A stretch of 7,847 bases of DNA from an uncultured Oscillospiraceae bacterium (GCA_934643765.1 CAKUCT010000086.1:1-7847); one strand, 5' to 3'. Positions 1 to 6,364 are shown, counted from the first letter of the stretch. Translations and numbers: made by a program. Notes: generated from the sequence alone by a model not told the origin.

Positions 1-281
1 AGCGCCTCCACCTTGTCGCGCTCATGCGTCCGGGCAGAGACCACCACAATCGGCACCTTGGACCAGCTTCTGACCTTCCGCAGAATCTCCATTCCGTCAA
101 CATCCGGAAGCCCCAGATCGAGGATAATCAGATCCGGACAGTGCGAAGCGATCATGCTCTGCCCCATCGCGCCCGTGCGCGCCAGCAGAACATCATAGTC
201 GTTGGCTGACAGAACCGCCTGCATGAAATTGCAGATCGTCTTTTCGTCTTCAATTACCAAAATTTTCTCTCGAATCTTCAT
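1..281 (-). CDS. kdpE: KdpE-like response regulator, OmpR/PhoB family (partial, receiver domain only)
   Basis: Only the first 93 codons are visible; the gene runs off the window start. The protein opens MKIREKILVIEDEKTICNF and reads as a CheY-like receiver. It has the acidic pair E11-D12, the likely phospho-acceptor D55 in LIILDLGLPD, and the switch serine S82 in VVVSAR, followed by the THERDKVEA stretch typical of KdpE. The output DNA-binding domain, expected to be winged helix, is outside the window, so the family assignment rests on the receiver and on the KdpD-like partner. The start is the ATG at 281, supported by GGAGG at 291-295 with 9 nt spacing. The start lies inside the end of the kinase gene, so translation is probably coupled. 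It should be phosphorylated by the adjacent kinase and regulate transcription in the cytoplasm. K+ transport (kdpFABC) as a target is inference, since no kdp transporter gene is visible. Confidence 0.85.
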   Translation of the reverse strand, partial: MKIREKILVIEDEKTICNFMQAVLSANDYDVLLARTGAMGQSMIASHCPDLIILDLGLPDVDGMEILRKVRSWSKVPIVVVSARTHERDKVEA

Positions 282-1332
282 TTTTCTGTTCCTCCAATGG
301 AAGTGTAAAAGAAAACAGCGCCCCGCCCAGCGGTCGGTTTGCCGCCTGCATGCTGCCGCCGTGCGCCTGGACAATGCTCATGCAGACCGAAAGGCCGATG
401 CCCATATTGCGCCGGCCGTCAGCGGTTGTCGTCTGCTCGTGCGATAAATATCCCTGAAACAGCTTTGGAAACACATCCTTTACAATGCCCTGGCCGTTAT
501 CCGCAACCTCAAACAGAGCGTTTGCCCCCTCCTTGCGCAGCTGCAGCTCAATCCGCGTGGTCGTCTGTCCGTGCTGGATGGCGTTTTCCATCAGGTTAAT
601 CAGCACCTGCTCAATGAGAATCACATCCATGGGAATCATCAAAAGCTCCTGCGGCGCGCGCACAGACACCACAATCTCAGGATAGTGCTTTTTGATTTTC
701 ATCGCCGCCGCGCTGAGCACCTCTTCCCCGGCCTCCAGCTCTTTTTTGATCTTGGTCTGCTCACCGGTCATCCGCGTCACAGACAGCAGATTTTCCACCA
801 CGCTGACCAGCCAGTTGGACTCGTCGCGGATATTCTCCAGCAGCTGCCGCCGGGTGTTCTCGTCGAGCTGATCTCCGGAGTCGAGCAGCGTGCTTACACC
901 GCCCACAATGGACGTCAGCGGCGTGCGGATATCGTGCGACACCGCGCGCAGAAGATTGCCGCGCATCTTCTCCTTTTCCGCCTCGGCGCGGATTTTCTCC
1001 TGCTGCTTGATCTGTGTCGTCAGCGTGCTGACGCTGATGGACACAATCAGCATCACCAGAAACGTTAAGGGATAGCCGGAAATTGTAAAGTTCAGCTGAT
1101 AATATGGATATGTAAAAATGTAGTTGATGCCGATCACGCCCACAAGCGAGGCCAGAAGTCCAAACAGATATCCGTCCGTAAACCGCGAGACCAGCACAAC
1201 CGAGAGCTCAAACACCAGCGCCACATAGACATCGCTGTCGTCAATGGTCCGCAAAAAATAGCACAAAATGGTTGCAATCGACAAAACGCCCACGCTGACG
1301 CCAAGATCTCTCCAGGAGAACACGAAGCGCAT
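250..1332 (-). CDS. kdpD: Short KdpD-like sensor histidine kinase (DUF4118 membrane domain)
   Basis: A 360-residue membrane histidine kinase (numbered from the chosen ATG). Four hydrophobic segments occupy about residues 10-28, 36-52, 55-73 and 86-105, matching the DUF4118 four-helix unit of KdpD. A linker leads to the dimerisation/phospho-acceptor H-box RAVSHDIRTPLTSI with H133, then the HATPase domain: N-box NLMENAIQHG (about 247-255), G1 DNGQGI (about 278-283) and G2 MGIGLS (about 310-315). It lacks the large cytoplasmic N-terminal KdpD and USP-type domains of E. coli KdpD (894 aa), so it is a short form and its stimulus cannot be assumed to be K+ limitation. The frame is open up to a TTG at 1389 and a GTG at 1386. 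I prefer the ATG at 1332 because the -10-like element (1394-1399) abuts the TTG, which has no Shine-Dalgarno. The 3' end overlaps the regulator gene by 32 nt. Confidence 0.87.
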   Translation of the reverse strand: MRFVFSWRDLGVSVGVLSIATILCYFLRTIDDSDVYVALVFELSVVLVSRFTDGYLFGLLASLVGVIGINYIFTYPYYQLNFTISGYPLTFLVMLIVSISVSTLTTQIKQQEKIRAEAEKEKMRGNLLRAVSHDIRTPLTSIVGGVSTLLDSGDQLDENTRRQLLENIRDESNWLVSVVENLLSVTRMTGEQTKIKKELEAGEEVLSAAAMKIKKHYPEIVVSVRAPQELLMIPMDVILIEQVLINLMENAIQHGQTTTRIELQLRKEGANALFEVADNGQGIVKDVFPKLFQGYLSHEQTTTADGRRNMGIGLSVCMSIVQAHGGSMQAANRPLGGALFSFTLPLEEQKNEDSRENFGN

Positions 1333-1390
1333 TGGCGGCTTTCCGCCCAGAATTCGATTCCTTTTTGTTTTCGTCAAATCTCTCACCAAT

Positions 1391-1445
1391 TTTATAATAG
1401 CATGGATTTTCTGTTTCTTCCGTTAAGATTTCGTTAAGGCGTTAA
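1391..1445 (-). promoter_or_regulatory. Promoter of the kdpDE-like operon with three TTAACG boxes
   Basis: Read on the minus strand, TTAACG occurs at 1445-1440, 1437-1432 and 1426-1421. The last two are 11 bp apart start to start and the first two are 8 bp apart. The outer two copies belong to an 11-nt direct repeat, AAATCTTAACG. An AT-rich -10 candidate TATTAT (1399-1394, overlapping TATAAA at 1396-1391) lies downstream. No good -35 hexamer exists at 16-18 bp spacing, which fits an activator-dependent promoter. Direct repeats at one-turn spacing are how OmpR/PhoB-family regulators bind DNA; autoregulation by the encoded regulator is inference. Confidence 0.5.
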
Positions 1446-1474
1446 GATTTTGTCATCTTCTGTCGCTCATTGCC

Positions 1475-1508
1475 AAAGCCCAGCCCGTGTGATGCGCTGG
1501 CTGGGCTT
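1475..1508 (-). terminator. Hairpin terminator candidate after the ABC operon
   Basis: A perfect 10-bp inverted repeat, AAGCCCAGCC / GGCTGGGCTT, has arms at 1476-1485 and 1499-1508 and a 13-nt loop. It begins 9 nt past the stop codon of the downstream ABC gene and lies between that gene and the kdpDE-like promoter. On the minus strand only three T residues end the stem, so as an intrinsic terminator it is weak. It may instead act as a transcript 3' end stabiliser or a partial terminator. Confidence 0.5.
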
Positions 1509-1517
1509 CTGCCTTTA

Positions 1518-3341
1518 TTACGGCTCCTGCGCCATGACGCGCCGGCTCTCCTGCTCATGGTACTGCCGGGTGTAAAGCGCGTAATACGCGCCGCGTTTCG
1601 CCATCAGTACGCTGTGCGTGCCGCGCTCAATGATCTTTCCGTCGTGGACCACCAGGATAACATCTGCCTCGCGGATGGTCGAGAGCCGGTGCGCCACAAT
1701 GAAGGACGTTCTCCCGGCCATCACCGTCTCAATCGCCTGCTGCAGGCGCTGTTCGGTGATCGTGTCGACAGACGAGGTCGCCTCGTCGAGCACAAAGATT
1801 CTGGGGTCTGCCAGAAGCGCCCGTGCAAACGACAAAAGCTGCTTTTCGCCCGTAGACAGGCTGCTGCCGCCCTCGCCGACATCCGTCTCATAGCCCTGCG
1901 GCAGACGCCGGATGATTTCATCGGCGCACACGGCCTTGACCGCGGCCTCAATCTCCTGCATGCTCGCGTCCGGCTTTCCGTAACGCAGATTTTCCAGCAC
2001 CGTGCCGGAAAACAGGTGCGGCGTCTGCAGCACGTAGCCGATATTCGCGTGCAGCCAGAGCTGGCTGCGCTCGCGCGCGTCGCGCCCGTCAATCAGAACC
2101 TGCCCGCTCGTCGGCTCATAAAACCGGCAGACCAGGTTCACAAGTGTCGACTTTCCCGCGCCGGTCTCGCCGACGATGGCCACACGCGTCCCCTGCGGCA
2201 CGTCGAGATTGAAATGCTCCAGCACGTTCTCTTCGCCGTCCGGATAGCGGAACGTCACGTCCCGGAAGGAAATATCGCCATGCAGCGGCTCCCAGTTCTC
2301 CTTCTTCGGCGTAAACGCGTCGCCGTATTTCTCGACGACCTCCGGCGTATCGCGGACATCTGATCTGGTATGCAGAAGCTCCGTCACCCGCTCAATATTG
2401 ACCTGCACGCCGATGAGATTGGAAAACACCTGCACCAGCCACTGAATGGGCTCGACCATGCCCTGTGCGTAGTTCATAAAGACGGACAGCGTGCCGATCA
2501 GCATCACGCCGCGCTGCGTAATCATCCCGCCCCGCCACAGCACAACGGCCAGCGCCGCGGCTGCCGCAAAGGCAGTGGTTGACATAAACAAGCTTCTGAA
2601 GTGCATCTCGCGCACGCTCTCGCGCTTCATTTCGCCCGTCAGGCCGCAGAAGTCCGCCTCCATCTGATTCTCAATCACAAGCGTCTTTGTCGTCTGCGCG
2701 CCTGTGATGCCCTCGTTGAAGGCCGCGGTAATTTTCGCGTTCTTTTCGCGCACGACGCGGTGACGCTCGACGAGCTTTTTCTGAAAATAGCCGCCCGCCG
2801 CGACCAGCACCGGCACCACCGCCAGCACGCCAAGCGCCAGGCGCCAGTTAAGCGCCAGCATCATCATCACCGCGAACAGCAGATACGCCACGTACCACAC
2901 GCCTTCCATCAGGCCCCAGGCAAGCGTCGTCGCGATCTTGTCCGTGTCAGACATCACGCGCGCGTGGACATAGCCCACGCTGTTCTGATTGAAATAGGAA
3001 AACGACAGCGTCTGCAGATGGTTGAAGCAAACGCGCCGGAGATCTCTTCCGATATACAGCTCCACCTTGCACGCGCCATAGGCCGAAATGTAGTTGCCGG
3101 CCGTCTGCACAATCATAACCAGCACATACATCGCGATGAAAAAGCCCAGACCGTCCATCGTTTTTTCCGCGATGAAGTGATCGATCGCATACTGCTGGAA
3201 CAGCGGAATCACCGCGTCCATCGCGCTGGAAATCAGGCCCATGAAGATCATCCAGAACAGCAGCTTCTGATATCCGTGCAGATATGGAAAGAGTCTTGGA
3301 ATGCCGAACCAGGCCGTATGCATTTGTTTTTCCTGCTTCAT
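1518..3341 (-). CDS. Heterodimeric ABC exporter subunit with canonical Walker B Glu
   Basis: A 607-residue half-transporter: an N-terminal six-helix ABC exporter membrane domain (hydrophobic segments near 27-47, 65-88, 144-166, 167-186, 250-269 and 278-300) and a C-terminal ATPase domain. The ATPase shows Walker A GETGAGKST (391-399), Q-loop Q439, signature LSTGE (495-499, deviating from LSGGQ), Walker B IFVLDE with catalytic E520, and H-loop H551. It should pair with the upstream-encoded 599-residue subunit, whose LSGGQ would complete the hydrolytic site built on this subunit's Walker motifs. The ATG at 3341 overlaps the stop of the preceding gene as ATGA, with AGGAGG 7 nt upstream, so the two are translationally coupled. 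It is similar in architecture to LmrC/LmrD, BmrC/BmrD and YheI/YheH multidrug exporters. The substrate cannot be read from sequence; lipid, peptide or drug export are all possible. Confidence 0.9.
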   Translation of the reverse strand: MKQEKQMHTAWFGIPRLFPYLHGYQKLLFWMIFMGLISSAMDAVIPLFQQYAIDHFIAEKTMDGLGFFIAMYVLVMIVQTAGNYISAYGACKVELYIGRDLRRVCFNHLQTLSFSYFNQNSVGYVHARVMSDTDKIATTLAWGLMEGVWYVAYLLFAVMMMLALNWRLALGVLAVVPVLVAAGGYFQKKLVERHRVVREKNAKITAAFNEGITGAQTTKTLVIENQMEADFCGLTGEMKRESVREMHFRSLFMSTTAFAAAAALAVVLWRGGMITQRGVMLIGTLSVFMNYAQGMVEPIQWLVQVFSNLIGVQVNIERVTELLHTRSDVRDTPEVVEKYGDAFTPKKENWEPLHGDISFRDVTFRYPDGEENVLEHFNLDVPQGTRVAIVGETGAGKSTLVNLVCRFYEPTSGQVLIDGRDARERSQLWLHANIGYVLQTPHLFSGTVLENLRYGKPDASMQEIEAAVKAVCADEIIRRLPQGYETDVGEGGSSLSTGEKQLLSFARALLADPRIFVLDEATSSVDTITEQRLQQAIETVMAGRTSFIVAHRLSTIREADVILVVHDGKIIERGTHSVLMAKRGAYYALYTRQYHEQESRRVMAQEP

Positions 3342-5137
3342 GCCTGCTCCTCCTGTCCTGTCGCCATCTGAATGTCATAAATTCTGCGGAACATGCCATC
3401 CTGCTGCAAAAGCGCCTGCGGGCTTCCAAGCTGCTGCACGCGCCCATGGTCCAGCACCAGCACCGTATCGCAGGCCATCAGCGTCATAATCCGGTGCGAC
3501 ACCAGAATATTTGTAACGCCCTGCATCGACGCGCGCAGGCGCGTGCGGATGGTCTCATCCGTCTGCGTATCCACCGCGGAAAGCGAGTCGTCAAAGACCA
3601 CAACCGGCGTCTTTCTCGTCAGCGTCCTGGCGATTGCCACGCGCTGTTTCTGTCCGCCCGAGAGCGTCACGCCGCGCTCGCCGACCATCGTCTCATATCC
3701 CTGCGCAAACTGCGCAATATCTTCATCTACGCAGGCCGTCCTGGCTGCCGCGCGGATTTCTTTTTCGTCCGCGCCGCAGATGCCGATGTTCTCTCTGATC
3801 GTCCGTGAAAACAAGAACGGCTCCTGCAGCACCATGCCAACCTGCCCACGCACCCAAGAAGCCGGCATCTGCGCAAGATCGCTATCTCCGACCATGATGC
3901 GTCCCTCACTCGGCGCATAGAGCCGCGCCAGCATCAGAAGCAGCGTGCTTTTGCCGGAACCCGTTGCGCCCAGAATGCCGAAGCTCGTCCCGGCCCTGAT
4001 CGTAAAGCTTACATCGTGCAGCACCTCCGGTCCCGTTTCGTAGGAAAACGACACATGTTCAAACCGAATGTCCCGGTCCATCGGCGCAGGCGCAGCGTCG
4101 GGCGCGTCCTTCTCCGGCTGGGCCGAGAGAACCTCCGCCAGCCGGTCCACCGATACGCCGGCCTTGCTCATCTCCGAAATCATCCGCCCCAGGCGGCGAA
4201 CGGGGTTAATCAGCATCGCGTTATAAAACGCGAACGACAAGAACGCCCCCTCGGTCATCTCCCCGCGGACGCACATCGCGCTTCCGAGAATCACAACCAG
4301 CATCACCTGCAGACAGCTTGTCACATCGCCCACAGCCCAGAAGTCCGAAAGCAGCCTGCAAAGCCGCACCCATAAATCGGTATAGACCTCGTTCTGCCGC
4401 TCAAAGCGCTCGCGCTCAAACGCCTCGCGCCCGAAGGCCCGCACTACGCGCACGCCGGTCAGATTTTCCTGTGCGATGGTAGAAAGCTCGCCCTCGGCCT
4501 CGTCGCAGTCTGTGAAGCGGTCGCGGATGCGGTTGTGAAACAGCAGGGAGTACAAAATGATGATCGGAAACATGACGAGCGCGACAATCGACAGTCGCCA
4601 GTTCATCGCCACCATGCACCCCAGCGAGAGCACAATCAGCACCACAATCCGGAACACGGAAACAAACTGCTCCTGAAAAAACGTCTTGATGCGCTCCACG
4701 TCCGCCGTGCAACGCTGGATAATATCGCCCGTCGCGTGCTGCAGGTGCCACTTCCACCCAAGACGCTGGATATGGCAGTACAGAAGATCGCGGCTCGTTT
4801 TGACCATCGTCTCACACGCAAGCGCGCTGTAGAGGTTCATTGCGTACCGGAACGTGCACGAAAGAAGCCCCACAAGCCCGATTGCCGCCGCAATCAGCCA
4901 CATATGCTCCCGCAGAAACGCCGCGTCAGACAATCTTCCAAGCATGCCCGCCAGCCACGGCGGCAGCCTCAACGGCTTTGTCCCGATCACCGAGTCGACC
5001 GTCACGCGAAGAATCTGCGGAATGATCAGCTCCAGGCCCGTAAAAATAACGCCCGCCAGAATGCAGAGCGCAAAATACCCCACGCTGCCGCGCAGCATCT
5101 GCCGCAGCACGCGCGCATTTGTTTTTCGTTTTTCCAC
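3338..5137 (-). CDS. Heterodimeric ABC exporter subunit with degenerate Walker B (Asp)
   Basis: A 599-residue half-transporter and first gene of the ABC operon. The membrane domain has hydrophobic segments near 21-42, 78-100, 157-177, 182-203, 268-290 and 297-312. The ATPase domain has Walker A GATGSGKST (390-398), Q-loop Q438, canonical signature LSGGQ (492-496), Walker B VVVFDD with D517 where the catalytic Glu normally sits, and H-loop H548. The Asp, combined with the partner's LSTGE signature, would form the non-hydrolytic degenerate site characteristic of heterodimeric exporters; the family comparison is established knowledge and the pairing is inference from the operon. The start is a GTG at 5137, with GGGAG about 9 nt upstream and no in-frame alternative close by. 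A sigma-A-like promoter lies 42-70 nt upstream. An extended loop (about 52-77) between the first two helices is typical of this half. The substrate is unknown. Confidence 0.9.
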   Translation of the reverse strand: MEKRKTNARVLRQMLRGSVGYFALCILAGVIFTGLELIIPQILRVTVDSVIGTKPLRLPPWLAGMLGRLSDAAFLREHMWLIAAAIGLVGLLSCTFRYAMNLYSALACETMVKTSRDLLYCHIQRLGWKWHLQHATGDIIQRCTADVERIKTFFQEQFVSVFRIVVLIVLSLGCMVAMNWRLSIVALVMFPIIILYSLLFHNRIRDRFTDCDEAEGELSTIAQENLTGVRVVRAFGREAFERERFERQNEVYTDLWVRLCRLLSDFWAVGDVTSCLQVMLVVILGSAMCVRGEMTEGAFLSFAFYNAMLINPVRRLGRMISEMSKAGVSVDRLAEVLSAQPEKDAPDAAPAPMDRDIRFEHVSFSYETGPEVLHDVSFTIRAGTSFGILGATGSGKSTLLLMLARLYAPSEGRIMVGDSDLAQMPASWVRGQVGMVLQEPFLFSRTIRENIGICGADEKEIRAAARTACVDEDIAQFAQGYETMVGERGVTLSGGQKQRVAIARTLTRKTPVVVFDDSLSAVDTQTDETIRTRLRASMQGVTNILVSHRIMTLMACDTVLVLDHGRVQQLGSPQALLQQDGMFRRIYDIQMATGQEEQA

Positions 5138-5178
5138 GTATTCAATCTCCCAAAATCGATGCAGAATTTCCTGATTTT

Positions 5179-5207
5179 ATTCTATCGCAAGCGCCCGGAA
5201 AAGGCAA
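5179..5207 (-). promoter_or_regulatory. Sigma-A-type promoter for the ABC exporter operon
   Basis: On the minus strand a -35 TTGCCT (5207-5202) and a -10 TAGAAT (5184-5179) are separated by exactly 17 bp. This leaves a leader of about 35 nt before the GTG start. The spacer is GC-rich. No attenuator or riboswitch-like structure fits in so short a leader, so control is likely at initiation. Confidence 0.65.
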
Positions 5208-5275
5208 GCGCTCTTCCGCAGCGCCGCGCAAGTAAGTGCATTATTTAAAATTTAATCTTATTTTTTAAAATCATC

Positions 5276-5304
5276 TTGTCAAACGCAGCAAAACGTTGTA
5301 CACT
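5276..5304 (+). promoter_or_regulatory. Sigma-A-type promoter for the IclR-family gene
   Basis: A -35 TTGTCA (5276-5281) and a -10 TACACT (5299-5304) are separated by 17 bp. They are preceded by a strongly AT-rich tract (about 5240-5275) that could act as an UP element. The predicted transcription start leaves about 20 nt to the ATG at 5333, which has a GGGG Shine-Dalgarno at 5322-5325 spaced 7 nt. A short inverted repeat, GTTGT (5295-5299) and ACAAC (5313-5317), straddles the -10 and start site and could be an autoregulatory operator, but 5-bp arms are weak evidence. Confidence 0.65.
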
Positions 5305-5332
5305 ATCAGAAAACAACAAGTGGGGTTAGTCT

Positions 5333-6121
5333 ATGGAACCAGCCAAAAAAAGTGCGAGTCTTTCCAATCATTCCTCGGCAAAGCTGCTGACCATTCTTGA
5401 ATTTCTGGCCGATCAGGCAGAGCCGATCCGTCTTCTGGATATGTCCAAGCAGCTCGGCATCAACTCCAGTACGCTGCTGCGCTTCCTCGCCGCGCTGATT
5501 GATTCCGGCTATGTGCGTCAGGATGAGGACACGCTCAAATATTCCCTGACCTATAAAATCTGTGCGCTGGGCAATAAGGTCAGCTCCAATCTGGACTTTG
5601 CCTCGCAGGCCAAGCCCTACATGAGAAGGCTCTCCAAGCTCTTCCCTGAGATGATCAGTCTCGGTCTGGAGCAGGACCAGCAGGTCGTCTATGTGGCAAC
5701 CCTTCAGGAGCACCGCGACATGCTCCAGGTCATGCACCGCATCGGCTCCGTCGCCCCCATGTACTGCACGGGTATCGGCAAACTGCTGCTGCTCAATTAT
5801 TCCGCCGCAGAGCTCGATGAATACTGCCGCACGCACGATATGGCCCGCTTTACCGAAAACACGCTGACCACCAAAGAGGCCCTGCTGCAGGAGCTCGACA
5901 CTGTCCGCCGCCTGGGATATGCCAGAGACCGCGAGGAATGCGAAATCGGCGCGTCGTGCATTGCCTTCCCGGTCTACGATGCCTCCGGCGCCATTGCCGC
6001 CGGCATCAGCATCTCCGGCCCAACGGCCCGGCTGAACGACGACTTTTCTTCAGAAGCGCGCATCGCGCAGGGCATGCAGATCGCAAACGAACTCTCACAT
6101 GAATTTGGTTTTCAAAAATAA
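5333..6121 (+). CDS. IclR-family transcription regulator, possibly glyoxylate-responsive (AllR-like)
   Basis: A 262-residue protein of the usual IclR length. An N-terminal winged helix-turn-helix (about 14-75) contains LLDMSKQLGINSSTLLRFL, the recognition region, and ends in the wing DTLKYSLTYKI. The C-terminal effector-binding domain (about 85-260) has the family's CTGIGKLLL turn (145-153) and the ligand-pocket stretch around EIGASCIAFPV to GISISGP (204-230). D199, C209, S226 and S228 fall at the same mutual spacing as the glyoxylate-contacting D207, C217, S234 and S236 I recall for E. coli AllR. However, such residues recur across the IclR family, so they suggest a small carboxylate or 2-oxo-acid effector rather than prove glyoxylate. 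The gene is convergent with gcl and divergent from the ABC operon. It most likely binds operators as a dimer or tetramer in the cytoplasm; whether it represses or activates is unknown. Confidence 0.9.
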   Translation: MEPAKKSASLSNHSSAKLLTILEFLADQAEPIRLLDMSKQLGINSSTLLRFLAALIDSGYVRQDEDTLKYSLTYKICALGNKVSSNLDFASQAKPYMRRLSKLFPEMISLGLEQDQQVVYVATLQEHRDMLQVMHRIGSVAPMYCTGIGKLLLLNYSAAELDEYCRTHDMARFTENTLTTKEALLQELDTVRRLGYARDREECEIGASCIAFPVYDASGAIAAGISISGPTARLNDDFSSEARIAQGMQIANELSHEFGFQK

Positions 6122-6143
6122 ATGACGCCCTGCGGAGCTATGC

Positions 6144-6169
6144 TGTCAAAAAGCAGGGGCTTTTTGACA
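6144..6169. repeat. Perfect 11-bp inverted repeat with AGGG loop
   Basis: TGTCAAAAAGC (6144-6154) and GCTTTTTGACA (6159-6169) form a perfect 11-bp stem with a 4-nt loop, 22 nt after the IclR-family stop codon. The right arm supplies a T5 run inside the stem, but no T-tract follows. It may be a weak terminator of the plus-strand gene or part of a dispersed intergenic palindrome. Confidence 0.75.
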
Positions 6170-6192
6170 AAAGATGCGCTCCGATCCGTGCA

Positions 6193-6215
6193 TTTTGTAG
6201 GCTCCGCCTACAAAA
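6193..6215. repeat. Perfect 10-bp inverted repeat with TCC loop
   Basis: TTTTGTAGGC (6193-6202) and GCCTACAAAA (6206-6215) pair perfectly across a 3-nt loop. No T-tract follows on either strand, and the flanks show no gene. It is the second of five palindromes in the convergent interval. Confidence 0.75.
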
Positions 6216-6235
6216 CACACTCTCTCCGCGTATAG

Positions 6236-6276
6236 TATTTTTCCGGTCGGCAGAGCCGCCGGATAAAATAGTTTTT
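6236..6276 (+). terminator. Terminator-like hairpin followed by T5 (IclR-family gene)
   Basis: Positions 6236-6251 pair with 6255-6270 across the 3-nt loop AGA. The GC core is CCGG/CCGG plus CGGC/GCCG, with single-nucleotide bulges at 6247 and 6264, and an AT outer stem. GTTTTT follows at once on the plus strand (6271-6276), while the minus strand has no T run. Of the hairpins in this interval it is the best intrinsic terminator for the plus-strand gene, though it lies 115 nt past the stop. Confidence 0.45.
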
Positions 6277-6283
6277 CACTTTA

Positions 6284-6319
6284 TTTCGCCCTGCGGGGCG
6301 AAACTCTACGAGTTTTTTT
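6284..6319 (+). terminator. Tandem small hairpins ending in T7
   Basis: TTTCGCCC (6284-6291) pairs with GGGCGAAA (6296-6303) across the loop TGCG. A second, overlapping small stem AAACTC (6301-6306) and GAGTTT (6310-6315) runs into seven T residues (6313-6319). The two stems share 6301-6303 and cannot both form fully. Together they could serve as a second plus-strand terminator, but the stem next to the T-tract has only two G-C pairs. Confidence 0.4.
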
Positions 6320-6327
6320 ATATATCA

Positions 6328-6364
6328 CAGCACCCCCGCGGAGCATGGCTCCGCGGGGGTGCTG
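6328..6364. repeat. Perfect 17-bp GC-rich inverted repeat in the convergent interval
   Basis: The arms 6328-6344 and 6348-6364 are perfectly complementary over 17 bp, with only the 3-nt loop ATG between them. The core CCCCCGCGGAGC is very GC-rich. No T-tract follows on either strand, so it is not a textbook intrinsic terminator. It lies 52 nt beyond the gcl stop codon and could mark or protect the 3' end of the gcl transcript, or block opposing transcription. Confidence 0.8.

Noticed and set aside
1332..1389. Extension of the kinase to the TTG at 1389
   Set aside because: The TTG has no Shine-Dalgarno and directly abuts the -10-like element, so a transcript from that promoter would barely include it. 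Not fully excluded.
1470..2363. Long plus-strand open frame (297 codons) opposite the 607-residue ABC gene
   Set aside because: It is antisense to a gene with complete, ordered ATPase motifs. Its protein is rich in Arg, His, Ala and Leu with no recognisable domain, and there is no convincing promoter or Shine-Dalgarno.
2601..3371. Plus-strand open frame of 256 codons opposite the ABC membrane domain
   Set aside because: Its His- and Arg-rich composition is the mirror of GC-rich codons on the true coding strand; no family resemblance.
4535..5248. Plus-strand open frame of 237 codons covering the start of the 599-residue ABC gene and its promoter
   Set aside because: It is an antisense shadow that crosses a clear promoter on the other strand; its composition is biased to His, Arg and Gln.
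5306..5836. Minus-strand open frame of 176 codons opposite the IclR-family gene
   Set aside because: The plus-strand frame has a promoter, a Shine-Dalgarno and full-length IclR domains; the antisense frame resembles nothing.
6144..6364. CRISPR array or riboswitch in the convergent interval
   Set aside because: The stems differ in sequence, with no regular repeat-spacer pattern, and the interval is downstream of both flanking genes, so it cannot be a 5' leader of either.
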